From: Bacillota bacterium
GTDB taxonomy: Bacteria > Bacillota > Clostridia > Christensenellales > SZUA-584
Length of the DNA stretch: 18,550 bases
Direction of reading: 5' to 3'
NCBI GenBank assembly: GCA_023459495.1
Contig: JAEWTL010000072.1
Location: forward strand, 1 to 18,550
Under the pieces are notes generated by a model. It saw only the letters and a list, made by a program, of their open reading frames with translations. It was not told where the DNA came from and did not search any database. Both the position numbers and the translations under genes were made by a program. Positions 1-7,705 of the stretch are shown here, piece by piece. How positions within the stretch are numbered: position 1 is the stretch's first letter; every line of letters starts with the position of its first letter.

Positions 1-123
1 GAAGTCGAGATTTTTGTTGGTCCGCGACCAGAACAATACACCTGGATACTAAAATTGCTGAAAACTCGCAAACCGGGCGAAATCCAGCCGTATAAGCGCA
101 AAGATCTTTATCCCATCAAATAA
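1..123 (+). CDS. lpxM: LpxM (MsbB), lipid A myristoyltransferase, 3' end only
   Basis: The window opens in frame inside this gene, and only the last 40 codons and the TAA stop are present. The readable C-terminus includes GPRPEQYTWILKLLKTRKPG and ends KRKDLYPIK. I recognise this as the C-terminus of LpxM, the inner-membrane acyltransferase that adds the last (myristoyl) chain to Kdo2-lipid A in enterobacteria. The identification also rests on position: in Escherichia lpxM is convergent with pykA, and the pykA 3' end closes this window. The 5' part and the catalytic HX4D motif lie outside. Nothing suggests that the gene is broken by the neighbouring insertion, because it ends on a normal stop before the downstream hairpin. 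The identity is well supported; the species is not fixed by so short a piece. Confidence 0.85.
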   Translation, partial: EVEIFVGPRPEQYTWILKLLKTRKPGEIQPYKRKDLYPIK

Positions 124-126
124 AAA

Positions 127-154
127 ACAGCCTCTCAAATTATTGAGAGGCTGT
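127..154 (-). terminator. Strong hairpin terminator of the alpha-mannosidase operon, possibly shared with lpxM
   Basis: A perfect 12-bp stem (ACAGCCTCTCAA pairing with TTGAGAGGCTGT) closes on a 4-nt loop. Read on the minus strand it is followed directly by a run of T residues (complement of 121-126), the classic intrinsic terminator layout, about 57 nt after the mannosidase stop. On the plus strand no good T-run follows, so for lpxM it would be a weak or rho-assisted stop. A second, imperfect stem at 169-195 followed by TTTTT (196-200) could serve the lpxM direction, but this is weak. Confidence 0.8.
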
Positions 155-211
155 ACTTGATAAAAAATCTCAATGAGTGTTCTCACCATTTTGAGTTTTT
201 AGATTAGTACG

Positions 212-3200
212 CTATTGAGTTAATCGTAGCGTGATAATTTCAAAAGGTTTGAATTCAAGATTGCAATATTGATTGCAATAAAAACTGTCATCTAATTTAT
301 TTTCTTGGAGATCGACATATTGAACGTAGTGATAATTACATACCCACGAAAGCATGGCTGAAATTTCTAATCCATAACTCTCATATAATCTTACGATTAT
401 ACCGTCGCCGTCTTCAGCTAATTTTATTGTTTCGATGATAACGCTGTTAGTATCGATAGCAAAAAATGATAGTGAAGGGGGTAGTTCACCCGGGTGTGGT
501 TTGACAGGGACGATCTGTAAGGGATGATTCATTATATAGGCCTGGTTAACGACACCACCCACACGGTAATCTCCATGATGAGGAAATAAGGAGAATGTGA
601 ATTTTTGTTTACCAATATCTGCAAAATTATTAATCAGGAAATTATCATAATTATCTGCCTTAACAACTTCCCCAGGTTTGTGCTGCGAACGCAACAAAGT
701 TAACTCTAGCGTCTGGTCTTTGACACGATAGCCATATTTGTTTTTTGCTATTAAAGCAATGCCAGTTTCTTGATCAGAAAGGTCGACCCAGTGATGTGCT
801 GGTATTTCATCTTTGGCAAAAGCGAACGAATCATCGCTATGCGTTGGTCTGTCAATTACACCGAACTGAATTTGACATTGTGCAAGAGATGTTTGTACTG
901 ATACCGGGAATTTTACTTTGAGAGAAACATTAGGTTCGTGCCAATCAATAAAAGTTTGGACATCAACGCGTGGACTGTCCTGTGTCAGGGTAAATGCGAA
1001 GCGAAGATAAGAGGACTTGTAGTGATAAATCAGCGTCATCGTAGTTTTAGGCCCGCTGATCACAGTTGTCATTTTTTCAGCGAGTAAAACATATGATTCC
1101 CCATCACGATAATTTGAAGCAAAATCCCAGGCCGCGAAAAAACCTGCATCTTCGTGGTATGCACGGATCTCACTGTGCATATTTTCAGTAATGTATTCTT
1201 TACCATATCTTTTATCATATAGCGAAATTAAATCACCGCTTTCTGAAAAAAGAAGTTTAATGTAATTATTTTCAATACTTCGAGATTCTGCCTTCAGACC
1301 ATTTACGATCTTATTCTTTGGATCAATCACAGCATAACCATAAGAGTTTACTCGTGCTTTGAGCCAGTTGTTGTTTATATTGATCCATTCGTTACGAGCA
1401 AAACAGGTGGTATTAAATAAAATGTGCGGATCTTTATAAGATGAAGTGTCAATTTTACTTAATAAAGTAGACTGCGCATCAGAAATAATTTTCTCGGTTT
1501 TTGCTTCTAGTTTAAGATATTCCTTTTCAGTTTCATGATAAACTCTTGAAATACATGAGCCGGGAAGGATGTCATGGAATTGCAAGGTCAGCATCGCTTT
1601 CCATATTTCATCAAACTCACTGCGAAGAATTGACGTCATATTATTAGTAATAGTTATAAAAAATTCAGCATCATGGAGTTTATTTTCCATAATTCGATTA
1701 TGGGCTTTAGTTGCTGACTCTGATGTAAAGCACCCTTGATGAGCCTCGAAGTAAAGTTCACCCGAAATAATGGGCAAGGATTCGCGAAAGGCGTCGGCGT
1801 GAGTGAAGAACTTATCAACACGGCTGAAATCAACATGAGGTAAGCCATCAATATTGCGTATGCGTGTTAATCGTTCTATATGTTCCTCACCGGGGCCAGC
1901 GCCGCCATCACCGACACCATACACCATAAGCGCATAGGGACAGATTTCTTTTTCATTATAGTTTTGTTCAATATATTCTAAAGAGCGAGCGCGGGCTCGG
2001 CTATCATACGTATCTTCAGGAAAGTTATGCATCAGAATTTCTGAGCCATCCAGGCCTTGCCAGCGGAAAAGGTAATTATTAAATTTATTAATCTTGTTTT
2101 GTGAGAGCTTTTGCGATGCAATATAGTTAATGCCTGATTTTTTGAGAATTTGTGGAAGCGTGGCGGGGAATCCAAAGACATCCGGTTGCCAGACATAATT
2201 TATCTTCTTTGAAAAATTCTGCAGTGTGAATCGTGTCCCATGCATGATTTGCCTTATCAGCGATTCACCACTTACCAGATTTAAATCGCATTCGACCCAA
2301 AAGCAACCTTGTAACTCAAAGCGGCCTGCGGCGATTTGTTTTTTTAACTTTTCGAAGAAATAGGGATAATCTTTTTTTATCCAGTGAAAAAGTTGGTACT
2401 GACTAGCGCCAAAAATGTAATCAGGATATTTTTCAATGTTTGCCAGGGCGGTGGCAAATGTTCTTATTGCTTTTCTGCGTCCTTCTCTTAAAGGCCACAT
2501 CCACGCTATATCTAAATGGGCATGACCAGTAGCCATAATCCTGAACTCTGAAGGATTATTGTTTTTACTAATTATGGATTGGATTGCAATTTGGCATTTA
2601 ATTATTTCTTCATTGCAAAAGGTAATTAACGTATTATCAATACATTCGAGAATTCTTATGATTTCGTCAGTACGCTCGCTTCTTTTGGTGATAATTTTTT
2701 CTGGGATAATACCTTTAGGATGTATGGATTCAAACTTCTGACCATCATTAATCCAGTCGAAAAGCACTTCAACATCATAATAAAGGGATTTCAGTAGTTG
2801 ATTACATGTCGCGATATGAACATCAGTAATAATCCCTCCATTAGTGACATAGCCAAATAAATCGTTGCACGCAGCATCAATCCAAAACTCGACCTCGTCA
2901 TTTTCACTAACGAGAGAAAGGTCAACCACCCATTTACCTGGTTTATCTGGCGGTACGCCATAAGATGATGCTTTATTCGTGATGCCGCAGATGGGTGAAC
3001 CATTCTTATCCACAATAAGACCTTCGCCACCGATATCAACGAGAGCGACGAGTTTGTGTCTAAATTTATCTGCTGGACGTTTACCATAAACTCGCATCCA
3101 GGCACAGTCAAACAGTTGACCCCAGTCTGAGCCAATGGTGAGTTTCTGGTAAGCGCCGCTACGGCGATAAACAAAAGGCTGCGGTTCTTTTGTTATCCAT

Positions 3201-3286
3201 GCTTCAATCGACATTTCAGAGACAACAGTATAAACACGCTGACCTATTTTATTCGACAGTTTGATAATATTATCAGTAAGGTACAT
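212..3286 (-). CDS. GH38 alpha-mannosidase, cytoplasmic (Ams1/Man2C1-like)
   Basis: The 1024-residue protein has the layout of GH38 retaining alpha-mannosidases: an N-terminal beta domain (about 1-240), the catalytic barrel (about 248-520), a helical middle and C-terminal beta domains. In the motif GHAHLDIAWMWP, H257 and D259 match the zinc ligands. D369 in WQPDVFGFPATLP is the expected nucleophile, and H571 in LQFHDILPGS is the further zinc ligand. All are present, so the enzyme should be active. It hydrolyses terminal alpha-mannosyl residues; the linkage cannot be read from sequence. There is no signal peptide, so it acts in the cytoplasm on imported sugar. The start has an AAGGGA ribosome site 6 nt upstream. 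It follows the GH127 gene by 36 nt and is the last gene of the minus-strand operon. Some GH38 relatives act on other alpha-glycosides, so the substrate is open. Confidence 0.92.
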   Translation of the reverse strand: MYLTDNIIKLSNKIGQRVYTVVSEMSIEAWITKEPQPFVYRRSGAYQKLTIGSDWGQLFDCAWMRVYGKRPADKFRHKLVALVDIGGEGLIVDKNGSPICGITNKASSYGVPPDKPGKWVVDLSLVSENDEVEFWIDAACNDLFGYVTNGGIITDVHIATCNQLLKSLYYDVEVLFDWINDGQKFESIHPKGIIPEKIITKRSERTDEIIRILECIDNTLITFCNEEIIKCQIAIQSIISKNNNPSEFRIMATGHAHLDIAWMWPLREGRRKAIRTFATALANIEKYPDYIFGASQYQLFHWIKKDYPYFFEKLKKQIAAGRFELQGCFWVECDLNLVSGESLIRQIMHGTRFTLQNFSKKINYVWQPDVFGFPATLPQILKKSGINYIASQKLSQNKINKFNNYLFRWQGLDGSEILMHNFPEDTYDSRARARSLEYIEQNYNEKEICPYALMVYGVGDGGAGPGEEHIERLTRIRNIDGLPHVDFSRVDKFFTHADAFRESLPIISGELYFEAHQGCFTSESATKAHNRIMENKLHDAEFFITITNNMTSILRSEFDEIWKAMLTLQFHDILPGSCISRVYHETEKEYLKLEAKTEKIISDAQSTLLSKIDTSSYKDPHILFNTTCFARNEWININNNWLKARVNSYGYAVIDPKNKIVNGLKAESRSIENNYIKLLFSESGDLISLYDKRYGKEYITENMHSEIRAYHEDAGFFAAWDFASNYRDGESYVLLAEKMTTVISGPKTTMTLIYHYKSSYLRFAFTLTQDSPRVDVQTFIDWHEPNVSLKVKFPVSVQTSLAQCQIQFGVIDRPTHSDDSFAFAKDEIPAHHWVDLSDQETGIALIAKNKYGYRVKDQTLELTLLRSQHKPGEVVKADNYDNFLINNFADIGKQKFTFSLFPHHGDYRVGGVVNQAYIMNHPLQIVPVKPHPGELPPSLSFFAIDTNSVIIETIKLAEDGDGIIVRLYESYGLEISAMLSWVCNYHYVQYVDLQENKLDDSFYCNQYCNLEFKPFEIITLRLTQ

Positions 3287-3322
3287 AGAAATCCCTTTAA
3301 TTAATTATAATACTCGAAAATA

Positions 3323-5191
3323 TTAACTCTCTATATTGGAGAAAGTTACTTTGCGAAGAATGGTTTGACCAAATGGTATAAGTTTTCTGACTATTTTAGT
3401 CTTGTTTAAATAAAAACAGCCTTCAATGTATTGTTTGCCCTCTGGTGAGGTTGAATATGAAAAAGATTCCATATCAGCATAAGAGAACTGGATAGATTCA
3501 TCAGCTCTACTACAGGGTATGTATCCTGAGTCAAAATATTTCCCGTTCAGCAGAGTTTTTTTGATTAAAATATCGCTCTCAAGCTCAATTGCATATAAAA
3601 CGGGACCTCTGGAAATATAAGTGTCACCACATAAGTCAGTATTAAACTGTATATCAGCTATAAATTTAATGTCAATCACATCATGATGTTGCCATGTTCT
3701 ATCTAAAATAATAAGTGAGTTTTGAGTATCATTTTTAGTAAAAGTAACACCATTAATAATCATCATTTTTGCCCAGCCGGGGTAACGGAAACTGAGAGCA
3801 AAACGAACAGATGACTCAGGCTCAATGAGACATTTTACGCTTAAATCATGAGGGTATTCAGTTAATTGTGTAATTTTAATTGCAACATTATTAAATGTGC
3901 CATAAAACTCACACGGGCCATAAAATAATGCAGTAAAACCATTGTTATTTTCTTGAAACATATTTTCGACAAAAGCCGGTATGGTTCTTGCTGTATTCGG
4001 TACGCAGCAGACAGCAGCCTCCTCATGAGTAGGGGAGTATTTATATCTGGTATTAAACTGATTACTGTCCGGATGTTTCCTTTCATTTGCTTCATAACAA
4101 TTATCAGTCTTACAGTACATTATCGCGTGAAGTATGGGATGCTGCATGCCAAAACTAGCATTATAGAATAGCCACTCAGCATCATCGGCCAGACTAATAT
4201 TAGTGGTCAGTTTTATTAACATAACATAAGTGCTAAATAGTTCATGAACAGAACAATATTCATAGCCTGTATAAGTGGCATTAGCTGTGCGTCCTGTAAT
4301 CCACTCATCACCAATGGGAGCGCCAGATGGTGTAAGATAATATTTCAACTGGGATAAAAAAATATCTAATGCAGTTTGATACTGCGGCCGTTGGCTCGCT
4401 GCGATGGCTAATGCCCTAATATGCTCATACGTATGTACGCCATGACCTTTAAGAAGGTAACCAGGGTCTATGACATTTTTATATTGCAGATCTTGCTCCG
4501 ACACGCATCCTGCGGAATAATCTTCATACAGCCACAAGCAATATGAGAGATATTCAATGTTATTGGTTATTTCATAAAGGCGGTAGAAAACATCTGTTAT
4601 TGTTAATCCGTGGCTATGTCCAGCAAAACCCTGTTCCACAACGAAAGGATGTGACGTTTCTTTAGGGTAGCCAGCCATAATGCATTGTGCGGCTTGGGTA
4701 AGAGAAGTTAATAAACTCTCATTACGGGTGGACTCATAACATCCAAGCACAAAACGCAAGGCAGTAGCTTGTGCCCAGAACTCTCCATTTTCTGCTTTAC
4801 AGTTAAATTTTAATGATGAATCATAAATTCCAATATAGCCATCATCATCTTGCGTATCGATAAGTTCCAAACATAAATCGCTCGCTTTTTCCTGCCATTC
4901 TTTATTATCTAACAAGTAGGCACTGCGGCAATATCCATCCTTCCAATTCGATTGAGTTTCACTATCCCACCAATAATATTGCATCATGTTATCATCGGGA
5001 TTATTCTGTTTTTTAATAACGCCATCTTCAGCAGATACAGTGCGTGGAGTTATACGATCTCTTCCATATATTTTATGCTCCGTAATAAGATGGGGAACTA
5101 ATTTATCCAGTTCTCCTATATGACCGTTCATATACCATTCCATCTTATTCTTTAACCAACCAGTGGGCTTTATATCGTTAAAAAAAATCAT
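3323..5191 (-). CDS. GH127-type (DUF1680) zinc-thiolate glycosidase, probable beta-L-arabinofuranosidase
   Basis: The 622-residue protein has no signal peptide and fits the GH127/GH146 clan: an alpha/alpha barrel (about 1-400) followed by beta-sandwich domains. The diagnostic residues of the family's cysteine-nucleophile mechanism can be read directly. E311 and C313 (GYEYCSVHE) and the pair C395-C396 (AAVCCVPN) correspond to the zinc-binding Glu-x-Cys and Cys-Cys of Bifidobacterium HypBA1, the first Cys of the pair being the nucleophile. E296 (GDEWITG) sits 15 residues before E311, where the acid/base Glu is expected. HypBA1 removes L-arabinofuranose from beta-linked arabinooligosaccharides; DUF1680 relatives vary, so the sugar released here is inferred. 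A ribosome site (AAAGGT) lies 6 nt upstream of the ATG. It is downstream of the TrmB regulator and upstream of the mannosidase on the same strand. Confidence 0.88.
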   Translation of the reverse strand: MIFFNDIKPTGWLKNKMEWYMNGHIGELDKLVPHLITEHKIYGRDRITPRTVSAEDGVIKKQNNPDDNMMQYYWWDSETQSNWKDGYCRSAYLLDNKEWQEKASDLCLELIDTQDDDGYIGIYDSSLKFNCKAENGEFWAQATALRFVLGCYESTRNESLLTSLTQAAQCIMAGYPKETSHPFVVEQGFAGHSHGLTITDVFYRLYEITNNIEYLSYCLWLYEDYSAGCVSEQDLQYKNVIDPGYLLKGHGVHTYEHIRALAIAASQRPQYQTALDIFLSQLKYYLTPSGAPIGDEWITGRTANATYTGYEYCSVHELFSTYVMLIKLTTNISLADDAEWLFYNASFGMQHPILHAIMYCKTDNCYEANERKHPDSNQFNTRYKYSPTHEEAAVCCVPNTARTIPAFVENMFQENNNGFTALFYGPCEFYGTFNNVAIKITQLTEYPHDLSVKCLIEPESSVRFALSFRYPGWAKMMIINGVTFTKNDTQNSLIILDRTWQHHDVIDIKFIADIQFNTDLCGDTYISRGPVLYAIELESDILIKKTLLNGKYFDSGYIPCSRADESIQFSYADMESFSYSTSPEGKQYIEGCFYLNKTKIVRKLIPFGQTILRKVTFSNIES

Positions 5192-5239
5192 AAATATACC
5201 TTTGCATAAAAAAGTTTAGACGTTATAAAAGACAAATAG

Positions 5240-5267
5240 ATTGTGATCGCCTACAGACGATCACAAT
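5240..5267 (-). terminator. 10-bp hairpin between the regulator and GH127 genes (attenuator or RNA-stability element)
   Basis: Perfect arms ATTGTGATCG and CGATCACAAT enclose 8 nt in the 88-nt gap after the regulator stop. On the minus strand the following sequence (CTATTTGTCTTTTATAAC) is T-rich but broken, so termination would be partial. It could reduce or uncouple transcription of the glycosidase genes relative to the regulator, or protect the upstream message. The TGTGA and TCACA halves are 14 nt apart, too far for a CRP site. Confidence 0.5.
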
Positions 5268-5279
5268 GAAAGGAAAATA

Positions 5280-6089
5280 TTAACGGTTTTTGCTATCACT
5301 CAAATGTTTTTCATCCTGCACCATATCATTGCCAGATTCATGCAAAGTATTTATTAATGCATTGGCATCTGGATATTGTTGCTGATACTTGGTTAGATAT
5401 ATATCACTATGGATATGTTCGGCAATTATATTGATAAGCAAGCGATTATTCGAGTATAACCCCAGTGATTCAGCTCGTTGTGAAAAAACCATTACTGTCT
5501 TCATATCAACAACAAGCATAAAACGGTGAGAAGGGTAATATTCTTCTTCATGGTTAAAGCGGTAATACAGTTCTACACGTGGGTCGGGAGTAATAAGTTT
5601 ATTAAATGAAAAAACAATAACTCGAACATGTCGATTCAGAGCCTCACAAATTTCATTTTTCAAAAAATGTAAGTCAAAATCCGTGTTGAGGTAAATTTCA
5701 CACTCTGCAGAAGAAAGCATCTCTTTAGTTTTCTGATGTAAGTTATCGAAACCAGAGACATTATAAATGAATTCACGTTCATTCTGAAACATCATCTGTG
5801 ATAATTCTTTTTTTAGAATTTTTATATTGTCAATAGTGCTTTTTTCAATTTGTGAAAGTATGAGTTCAGGAGATTTTGCTTCATATTCTTTAGTTTCACC
5901 ATCGACAAGAAAGATATAACCGTTCTTGTAAAGATTATCAATAGATGAGTATACAGACGAACGAGAAAGTGAAATTTCTTTTGCTATCTTGTAACCACTG
6001 CTACGACCGTTTTTCAACAGACTGATGTAAACCTGTGCATCGGTGCGAGTGAAACCAAAATTTATCAATTTATTTACCAAATGTATCAT
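5280..6089 (-). CDS. TrmB-family transcriptional regulator
   Basis: The 269-residue protein begins with a winged helix-turn-helix (about residues 1-72) of the TrmB type, with the features FTRTDAQVYISLLKNG, a recognition stretch around SRSSVYSSIDNLYKNGYI, and a wing with TKEYEAKSP. A short helical linker follows (about 75-105), then a phospholipase-D-like effector domain (about 110-269; see VRVIVFSF). TrmB proteins bind sugars and regulate sugar-transport genes, best known for maltose/trehalose ABC transporters in Thermococcales. That fits its place beside a maltodextrin-type transporter. I chose the ATG at 6089 because AGGAG (6097-6101) lies 7 nt upstream; the longer reading frame from 6134 has no ribosome site and adds 15 unconserved residues. 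Its likely targets are the dyads at 10357 and 10526 (inference). It heads the glycosidase operon, so expression of the two enzymes may be tied to its own. Confidence 0.85.
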   Translation of the reverse strand: MIHLVNKLINFGFTRTDAQVYISLLKNGRSSGYKIAKEISLSRSSVYSSIDNLYKNGYIFLVDGETKEYEAKSPELILSQIEKSTIDNIKILKKELSQMMFQNEREFIYNVSGFDNLHQKTKEMLSSAECEIYLNTDFDLHFLKNEICEALNRHVRVIVFSFNKLITPDPRVELYYRFNHEEEYYPSHRFMLVVDMKTVMVFSQRAESLGLYSNNRLLINIIAEHIHSDIYLTKYQQQYPDANALINTLHESGNDMVQDEKHLSDSKNR

Positions 6090-6495
6090 AGACGCGCTCC
6101 TGAAATGAAAATGAAATCTTACCAATTTTAACATTATTAATTAACATTTTCGAAAAAATTGCTGAGCTAAAATGTGGATTTATCGTCATTCATCCCCAAG
6201 CTGGTTACAGGTCTACAGTACGTAAGCATTGTGAACTGCGAATCTGAATGCCCTCCAACTATGGTCAGAAGACATGCTCTGACCTAAATAGTAGGCTCAC
6301 TGAGTAAGCGGTGTTATCAACGGTTTATTCATATATGCTCTTTTTTATGGATGGAATTTTGTAACTCAATTACCTCGATAAGAATCAGTTCGTGGAGTTA
6401 ATGACATTTACCAATAGACAGTTCGAGCAGTAAGAAGCCTTATGGAATTGTAAGGTTTAATACCGTTATTCAACCTGGGGTTATTGTCATATCAA
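6090..6495. other. Gene-free stretch holding the regulator's leader
   Basis: About 400 nt without a convincing gene on either strand. The part next to the regulator (6090-6180) is very AT-rich and probably carries its promoter, but I cannot place -35 and -10 boxes with confidence. The middle (about 6185-6310) is less AT-rich and contains a small inverted repeat, GGTCAGA (6263-6269) and TCTGACC (6278-6284). A weak inverted repeat at 6435-6458 lies just past the ATPase stop and might end that operon, although no T-run follows. No transposase fragment was recognised. Confidence 0.5.
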
Positions 6496-7623
6496 TCACA
6501 AATAATTAGTTAGATTTTCTTCAGTGTAAAAATCAAATATATGACAGAAGCTTGTATCAAGGTTGAAATACAAATTTTTACCAATATCGGCTGTAGTAAT
6601 TGATTGATCGTTGACTTTTGCAATAAACTCTTTGTTGTTAACGGTAAAGTAAAGATATTTTTCACTGCCCATATTTTCAATAATACTTAATGCACCAGTG
6701 ACTGTATTCATTTCTTTGCAATTCACACTCAAAGAGATATGTTCTGGACGAATACCAAAACAAACGGGTTTATCTATATACGCTTTGAGTACTGATTGTT
6801 TATTCTCAGGTATGTACAACCGAATATTTTTGGCAATGTCAATATAGAGTTTACCGTCTTCCTCACGTACAACCGCATCTATCAAATTCATTGACGGGGA
6901 ACCAATAAAGCCAGCAACGAATCTGTTAGCAGGGTGGTTATACAGATTAACTGGTGTGTCGACCTGCATTATTCGCCCCTGATTAAGCACACAAATACGA
7001 TCACCGAGGGTCAATGCTTCAATTTGATCGTGTGTAACATAAATCATGGTTGCTGGGTGACCCTCATCCTTGAGAGACTGATGCAACTGAGCAATTTTGA
7101 CTCGCATTGAAACACGAAGTTTCGCATCAAGGTTAGATAGTGGCTCATCAAATAAGAAAACATCTGGCTTACGGACAATTGCACGGCCTACCGCGACACG
7201 CTGACGCTGACCACCCGACATTTCTTTCGGTTTTCGGTAAAGTAAATCGCTAATTTCAAGTTTTTCTGCAACTTCTTCGACAATTTTCTTAATCTCTTCT
7301 TTTGGCCTTTTTTGCATTTTTAAACCAAAAGCCATATTGTCAAATACAGTCTTATGGGGATACAGCGCATAGTTCTGGAACACCATTGCAATGCTGCGAT
7401 CTTTAGGCGGAAGGGTATTAACAAGGCGGTCGCTAATGTAAATTTCACCACCTGATACGTCTTCAAGACCTGCAATCATGCGTAATGTAGTTGATTTGGC
7501 ACACCCAGATGGTCCAACAAAAACCATGAATTCACCATCGTTTATATCGAGATCAATGCCGTGAACAGCTTTGAATCCATTGTCATAAATTTTTTCAACT
7601 TTGCGTAGAATTACCGCGGCCAT
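6496..7623 (-). CDS. MalK/UgpC/MsmX-type sugar ABC transporter ATPase
   Basis: The 375-residue cytoplasmic ATPase should power the MalF/MalG-like permeases encoded on the other strand. The nucleotide-binding domain (about 1-235) has Walker A GPSGCAKS (37-44), Q-loop Q83, signature SGGQR (136-140), Walker B VFLFDE (155-160) and H-loop H198. The remainder (about 236-375) is the regulatory TOBE-type domain typical of the maltose/glycerol-phosphate subfamily. Walker A has Ala where most homologues have Gly (GCGKS); the lysine and serine are intact, so activity is expected. A GAGAG ribosome site precedes the ATG. It is the last gene of the porin operon, separated from the lipoprotein gene by a strong hairpin. 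It is the only ATPase seen here, and the permease operon lacks one, so the pairing is very likely. Confidence 0.93.
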   Translation of the reverse strand: MAAVILRKVEKIYDNGFKAVHGIDLDINDGEFMVFVGPSGCAKSTTLRMIAGLEDVSGGEIYISDRLVNTLPPKDRSIAMVFQNYALYPHKTVFDNMAFGLKMQKRPKEEIKKIVEEVAEKLEISDLLYRKPKEMSGGQRQRVAVGRAIVRKPDVFLFDEPLSNLDAKLRVSMRVKIAQLHQSLKDEGHPATMIYVTHDQIEALTLGDRICVLNQGRIMQVDTPVNLYNHPANRFVAGFIGSPSMNLIDAVVREEDGKLYIDIAKNIRLYIPENKQSVLKAYIDKPVCFGIRPEHISLSVNCKEMNTVTGALSIIENMGSEKYLYFTVNNKEFIAKVNDQSITTADIGKNLYFNLDTSFCHIFDFYTEENLTNYL

Positions 7624-7660
7624 AATCTGCTCTCATTAACAAGAATTTTGGAATACTGAT

Positions 7661-7694
7661 ACTCCACTATTCAACGAATGTTGAATAGTGGAGT
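7661..7694 (-). other. Perfect 15-bp intergenic hairpin (probable mRNA stabiliser or partial terminator)
   Basis: Arms ACTCCACTATTCAAC and GTTGAATAGTGGAGT pair perfectly around a 4-nt loop, between the lipoprotein stop and the ATPase start. Neither strand has a T-run after it, so it is not a standard terminator. In this position it could block 3' exonucleases and keep the porin/LpxD/lipoprotein message more abundant than the ATPase message, as the malE-malF intergenic repeats do in the maltose operon (inference). Confidence 0.7.
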
Positions 7695-7705
7695 GCTAAA
7701 AATAA

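Noticed and set aside
2791..3174. 127-codon frame on the same strand as the mannosidase in another frame
   Set aside because: It lies wholly within the GH38 gene, whose frame is continuous and conserved; no own start signal.
5240..5267. CRP site at TGTGATCG/CGATCACA
   Set aside because: The half-sites are separated by 14 nt instead of 6, so CRP could not bind both in the normal way; treated as an RNA hairpin.
6090..6134. Longer start for the TrmB-type regulator at 6134
   Set aside because: No ribosome site there; AGGAG sits 7 nt before the ATG at 6089, where the domain also begins.
6211..6226. A third operator copy near CTACAGTACGTAAG, upstream of the regulator
   Set aside because: Only one GTAC and no matching second half; similarity to the two dyads is no better than chance.
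6263..6284. GGTCAGA/TCTGACC repeat as an insertion-sequence end
   Set aside because: No partner copy, no target duplication and no transposase remnant recognised nearby.
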